This document shows, in pieces, positions 6,478 to 7,988 of a stretch of DNA of 7,988 nt. Source of the stretch: Bacteroidales bacterium UBA1205 (GTDB taxonomy: Bacteria > Bacteroidota > Bacteroidia > Bacteroidales > WCHB1-69). Made by a program: the position numbers and the translations under genes. The stretch lies in NCBI GenBank assembly GCA_002309615.1, contig DBXT01000027.1:1-7988 (forward strand), written 5' to 3'. The notes under the pieces are model-generated. The model was not told the origin of the DNA, searched no databases, and saw only the letters and a program-made list of their open reading frames with translations. Positions within the stretch are counted from its first letter, which is position 1. Each line of letters opens with the position of its first letter.

Positions 6478-7988
6478 CTTTACGATGAGAGCGGTTTGGT
6501 ATGCTACCAATATGGCAATATGGGAGAAATCACCCGAGAGACAAGAATTTACACCGTGCCCTTCTTGTCAAATATTATAGCCCTGAGCACGCAATTCGAA
6601 TATGATAGTTGGGGAAGAATACTGAATATCACTTATCCTGATAATGAGGAAGTTAATTATAGTTATAATTTTGGAGGACAGTTGGAACGCATTGCCAACA
6701 ACCAAAACTATACCTATTTAGACAGCATACAATATAATAAGTTTGGTGCCAAAATATCTCAAAAATACGGTAATGGAATCCAAACAAAATATACTTATTA
6801 TCCGCTGACACAGCGATTGGACAGCCTGCTGACCACCTACGGCGGCAACACGCTTTCTTATTTGCAATACACTTACGACTCCGTAGGCAATATCATAAGG
6901 GTAAATTCTTCCTACCCTATGCCGCAGTACCAAGTAACGGAGCGTTACACATACGATTCTGCCGACCAACTGCTAACTGCAGAAAGCACCTGCAACAACA
7001 ATGTACTTTGCAGCGGTGCCTATTCTTATAATAACTGGGGCAAAATAAACACCTATACGCAACAGACGACCGACCCCGCCACCAACACGTCTGAAAATAA
7101 AGATTATAGGTATTATTTTCCGAGTAACAATGCGGATATGGCACAGGGACAGACTTCTTTTGCTCCTATTATAAAATATGATATGCAGCAAAACACGCAG
7201 CCCTTGGAAACGTGCACCTACGGTATAAACGGCAGCATACGCAAAAGGGTTGACCACCAGACGCAAAACACGGATTACTATTATTTTAATGCTTCCGGCA
7301 ATTTAAAAGCCTGCGGCACGGATATGCAGATAAGTGTTTACGGCTACAACTCCGCCAACACCCGCACCTACAAAGTGAATATGTTTAATGCCAACCAATG
7401 GGTGAACGGCCAACCCCAACCCATACAGCCTATGGTGCAAAACGCCATGTTTTATCCCAATACTTATATTAACTTTAACCAAGGTGGAGATTACACGAAG
7501 CATTACTATAACGGAACAGAACGCATTGCCAGCCGTTTGGGAGAACAGCAAGTTTCCATATCCGTGGATAACGACCAAGAATTGGAAGCTTACCAACATG
7601 ATGTAAAACAAATTCTTTACAATTCTATAGGGCAACACCTTTATGAAGACCCCACGGATATGCAAGAGGGTGATTTAATTCCTTTGGAATTTTTACAAGC
7701 AACCGGTGACAACAATGCCATATTCTATTACCACCCCAACCACTTGTCCTCCTTCATGTACGTGACAGATGCACAACAGTCTGTAGTACAGAGTTTTCTT
7801 TACGCTCCTTACGGAGAAATTATCTCCGAATACAACACCCATGTTATGGGTGAGGCGTTTCCGAAGTACTCCTTTAATGCTAAGGAACTTGATGAAGAGA
7901 CCGGCATGTACTACTATGAGGCAAGGTACTACGCTCCGCCTGTGTTTATTTCACGAGATCCTTTAATGAGTGAGAAACCGTGGTTGAC
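6442..7988 (+). CDS. Third RHS core copy, 5'-truncated and open at the window end
   Basis: Reading from ATG 6442, the frame is open through 515 complete codons to the window edge with no stop, so the gene continues beyond it. After 12 unique residues (MKPSCNILVVNL), the frame enters RHS sequence at LYDESGLVCYQYGN, matching the first RHS gene from 946. The alignment runs at a constant offset of 5532 with no insertion or deletion up to the end. Signatures include YDSWGRI, YTYDSVGN, YGYNSANTR, YYHPNHLSS, FLYAPYGE, KELDEETGMYYYEARYY and SRDP. Near the end it diverges (APPVFISRDPLMSEKPW versus KPPTFTSRDPLFEKYFW), a hint that a different tip follows. There is no signal peptide and no evident ribosome site, so as with the second fragment it is probably a displaced cassette. 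The start codon is uncertain. Confidence 0.82.
   Translation, partial: MKPSCNILVVNLLYDESGLVCYQYGNMGEITRETRIYTVPFLSNIIALSTQFEYDSWGRILNITYPDNEEVNYSYNFGGQLERIANNQNYTYLDSIQYNKFGAKISQKYGNGIQTKYTYYPLTQRLDSLLTTYGGNTLSYLQYTYDSVGNIIRVNSSYPMPQYQVTERYTYDSADQLLTAESTCNNNVLCSGAYSYNNWGKINTYTQQTTDPATNTSENKDYRYYFPSNNADMAQGQTSFAPIIKYDMQQNTQPLETCTYGINGSIRKRVDHQTQNTDYYYFNASGNLKACGTDMQISVYGYNSANTRTYKVNMFNANQWVNGQPQPIQPMVQNAMFYPNTYINFNQGGDYTKHYYNGTERIASRLGEQQVSISVDNDQELEAYQHDVKQILYNSIGQHLYEDPTDMQEGDLIPLEFLQATGDNNAIFYYHPNHLSSFMYVTDAQQSVVQSFLYAPYGEIISEYNTHVMGEAFPKYSFNAKELDEETGMYYYEARYYAPPVFISRDPLMSEKPWL
6478..7988 (+). repeat. Long direct repeat, copy 2 (RHS core)
   Basis: This is the partner of 946-2456; the homology may extend past the window edge. 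It begins at CTTTACGATGAGAGC, which matches CTTTATGATGAGAGC in copy 1. Confidence 0.9.

Noticed and set aside
6718..7665. Reverse-strand frames at 6718-6969, 6973-7266 and 7303-7665 that look 'conserved' with those at 1186-2067
   Set aside because: The resemblance only reflects the duplicated RHS DNA on the other strand; the + frame is open throughout with RHS repeats.
946..7988. Insertion sequence or CRISPR array explaining the repeats
   Set aside because: The repeats are long coding RHS segments with YD motifs. No transposase, inverted terminal repeats or short regular repeat-spacer units are present.

Overview
The window looks like an accessory polymorphic-toxin locus of a Bacteroidota (Bacteroidales-like) bacterium. 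The taxon is inferred from several traits. All three small exported proteins have signal peptides that appear to leave Gln at mature position +1. Starts lack a strong Shine-Dalgarno. The tips and immunity genes are AT-rich, and the RHS/YD-repeat protein is of the 'DPSG' core type common in that phylum. Every supported gene is on the + strand and there is no non-coding gap longer than about 100 bases.

Layout: (1) 1-3084 is the 3' part of a large RHS/YD-repeat gene. It runs in from upstream, passes the conserved RHS core ending at DPSG (codon ending at 2508) and switches to an AT-rich, about 191-residue C-terminal tip (toxin A). The tip has a His-Gly / Cys pattern suggestive of a clan CD (caspase-like) cysteine peptidase. 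(2) 3081-3752 and 3753-4304 are two small exported proteins, coupled to the toxin gene and to each other, and apparently paralogous. They are the candidate immunity genes for tip A. (3) 4305-4368 is a junction, followed at 4369-5811 by a 5'-truncated RHS gene that keeps only the last ~275 residues of the core and carries a different tip (toxin B, with a LysM-like linker). (4) 5832-6383 is another exported small protein, the candidate immunity to tip B. (5) 6384-6477 is a second junction, followed by a third RHS copy, open from an ATG at 6442 to the window edge. From 6478 to 7988 it aligns without gaps to 946-2456 of the first gene at a constant offset of 5532. Its own tip lies beyond the window.

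Read together, this is one full-length (here partial) RHS toxin gene followed by a tandem series of displaced 'core fragment + tip + immunity' cassettes. In the known rhs/CDI logic, recombination through the repeated core could replace the expressed tip and its immunity gene by a downstream cassette. What looks unusual is that all three candidate immunity proteins are predicted to be exported, so the tips may act in the periplasm or at the envelope. The toxin and immunity roles are inferred from position, composition and family architecture. None of the tip or immunity proteins was recognised as a named family.
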